Of a DNA stretch of 64,000 bases, positions 63,162 through 64,000 are shown in pieces. The DNA is from Microbacterium schleiferi (GTDB taxonomy: Bacteria; Actinomycetota; Actinomycetes; Actinomycetales; Microbacteriaceae). Every line of letters begins with the position of its first letter. Position 1 is the stretch's first letter. Below the pieces are notes generated by a model. That model had not been told where the DNA came from. It did no database searches and saw only the letters and a program-made list of their open reading frames with translations. The translations under genes were made by a program, and so were the position numbers. The stretch covers positions 1-64,000 of the forward strand of contig NZ_JAJGNI010000005.1 in NCBI RefSeq assembly GCF_020781975.1, written 5' to 3'.

Positions 63162-64000
63162 ATGACTCTTCTTGACACCGACCCCGACGCCGGCCTTGCG
63201 CCCCTGCAGTTCCAGGTGATGCGGAACCTGCAGGCAAAGACGGATGCCGAGCGCGAGGCGATTCTCGCCAACCCCGGTTTCGGTCAGCACTTCACCGACC
63301 ACATGGTCGATGTCTGCTGGTCGGTCGGCGGCGGGTGGCACCGACCGCAGGTGAAACCCTACGGTCCGCTTTCGCTCGATCCGGCCGCAGCTGTGCTGCA
63401 TTACGCGCAAGAGGTTTTCGAGGGCATCAAGGCCTACCGTCACGCCGACGGATCGATCTACACGTTCCGTCCCGACCAGAACGGTCGCCGCCTGCAGCGC
63501 TCGGCGCGGCGGCTGGCTCTTCCCGAGCTGCCGGTGTCGTACTTCATCCAGTCGCTCGAGGAGCTCATCGCGGTCGACGGCGCCTGGGTGCCCTCGGGCG
63601 AGAACCAGAGCCTCTACCTGCGCCCGTTCATGTTCGCCAAAGAGGCCTTCCTCGGCGTGCGTCCAGCCAACAAGGTCGGCTACTACGTCATCGCCAGCCC
63701 CGCGGGCGCCTACTTCAAGGGCGGTGTGACCCCCGTGTCGATCTGGCTCAGCGAGGACTACTCGCGGGCGGGCAAGGGCGGCACCGGGGCTGCCAAGACC
63801 GGAGGCAACTACGCGTCGAGTCTGCTGCCGCAGTCCGAGGCCTACGAGAACGAGTGCGACCAGGTGGTCTTCCTCGATCAGGACGGCAACGTCGAAGAGC
63901 TCGGCGGGATGAACATCGTCTTCGTCTTCAAGGACGGCACGGTCGTGACACCGCAGTCGGACTCGATCCTCGAGGGCGTCACACGCGACTCCATCCTGCA
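63162..64000 (+). CDS. ilvE: Branched-chain amino acid aminotransferase (cut by window end)
   Basis: The first about 279 residues of a fold-type IV PLP transaminase; the window ends before its stop. It carries out the last step of leucine, isoleucine and valine synthesis. Landmarks are [26 protein letters not shown], the PLP lysine in [13 protein letters not shown] (Lys212), and [12 protein letters not shown]. The ATG at 63162 lies 72 bp after leuB. Confidence 0.95.
   Translation, partial: MTLLDTDPDAGLAPLQFQVMRNLQAKTDAEREAILANPGFGQHFTDHMVDVCWSVGGGWHRPQVKPYGPLSLDPAAAVLHYAQEVFEGIKAYRHADGSIYTFRPDQNGRRLQRSARRLALPELPVSYFIQSLEELIAVDGAWVPSGENQSLYLRPFMFAKEAFLGVRPANKVGYYVIASPAGAYFKGGVTPVSIWLSEDYSRAGKGGTGAAKTGGNYASSLLPQSEAYENECDQVVFLDQDGNVEELGGMNIVFVFKDGTVVTPQSDSILEGVTRDSIL

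Overview
The window is about 64 kb of high-GC DNA from an actinobacterium, most likely a Microbacteriaceae member close to Microbacterium. The pointers are the dense GC3-rich genes with many ATGA/GTGA overlaps, frequent GTG starts, a tmRNA tag ending in ALAA, CmtR- and CsoR-type metal sensors, OtsAB trehalose synthesis, and intergenic copies of a GGTCGTTGAGCG-type repeat that I recall from Microbacteriaceae genomes.

188-21394: ssrA (tmRNA) followed by a 20.8-kb integrated genomic island. A 21-bp direct repeat of the tmRNA 3' end lies at 537-557 (attL) and 21374-21394 (attR). Putative integrase arm-type sites (TCGCCCACA) sit about 100 bp inside each end. The island carries a tyrosine integrase, a small excisionase-like HTH protein, a MobF-type relaxase-helicase and a RhuM-Fic protein, but no visible type IV secretion genes, so it looks mobilizable rather than self-transmissible. 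Its cargo is metal handling: an ArsR / small Cys-rich protein / MFS operon (MFS frameshifted); CsoR and CopZ; a CPH-type copper ATPase (frameshifted); a minus-strand operon of SHOCT protein, multicopper oxidase, DUF6153-like protein, BNR-type lipoprotein, APC permease, TlpA-like thioredoxin and CcdA; and a CmtR-like sensor with a CDF exporter. Three palindromes of identical ATACCC-N5-GGGTAT design precede csoR, the copper ATPase and the oxidase operon, defining an island-encoded copper regulon. A tRNA-Ser-like 3' end at 14081-14106, beside an IS3 remnant, suggests the island is a composite.

21395-32729: ordinary chromosome with a sulfurtransferase, a YciI-like protein, a flavin amine oxidase, a UbiB/ABC1 kinase, membrane proteins, a Tat-exported metallophosphoesterase, lipoproteins, an inositol-monophosphatase-family enzyme, tRNA-Lys(CUU), and an MFS/MarR pair.

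32911-49083: a catabolic region. A LIV-type ABC importer (five genes) is translationally linked to an acyl-CoA ligase, a TetR regulator, a 3-hydroxybutyrate-dehydrogenase-like SDR and an alpha/beta hydrolase. After an inserted-looking P-type ATPase / universal stress pair, an IclR regulator diverges from a 3-oxoacid CoA-transferase (two subunits) and a thiolase. Together these could take a short hydroxy acid or its ester from uptake to acetyl-CoA.

49164-64000: otsA and otsB separated by five exact-period 20-bp repeats, then ilvD-ilvB-ilvN-ilvC, two small membrane proteins, serA, a divergent TetR/DHA2-MFS pair, leuB (overlapping the MFS gene by 38 nt) and ilvE, which runs off the window. This is a branched-chain amino acid and serine biosynthesis block.
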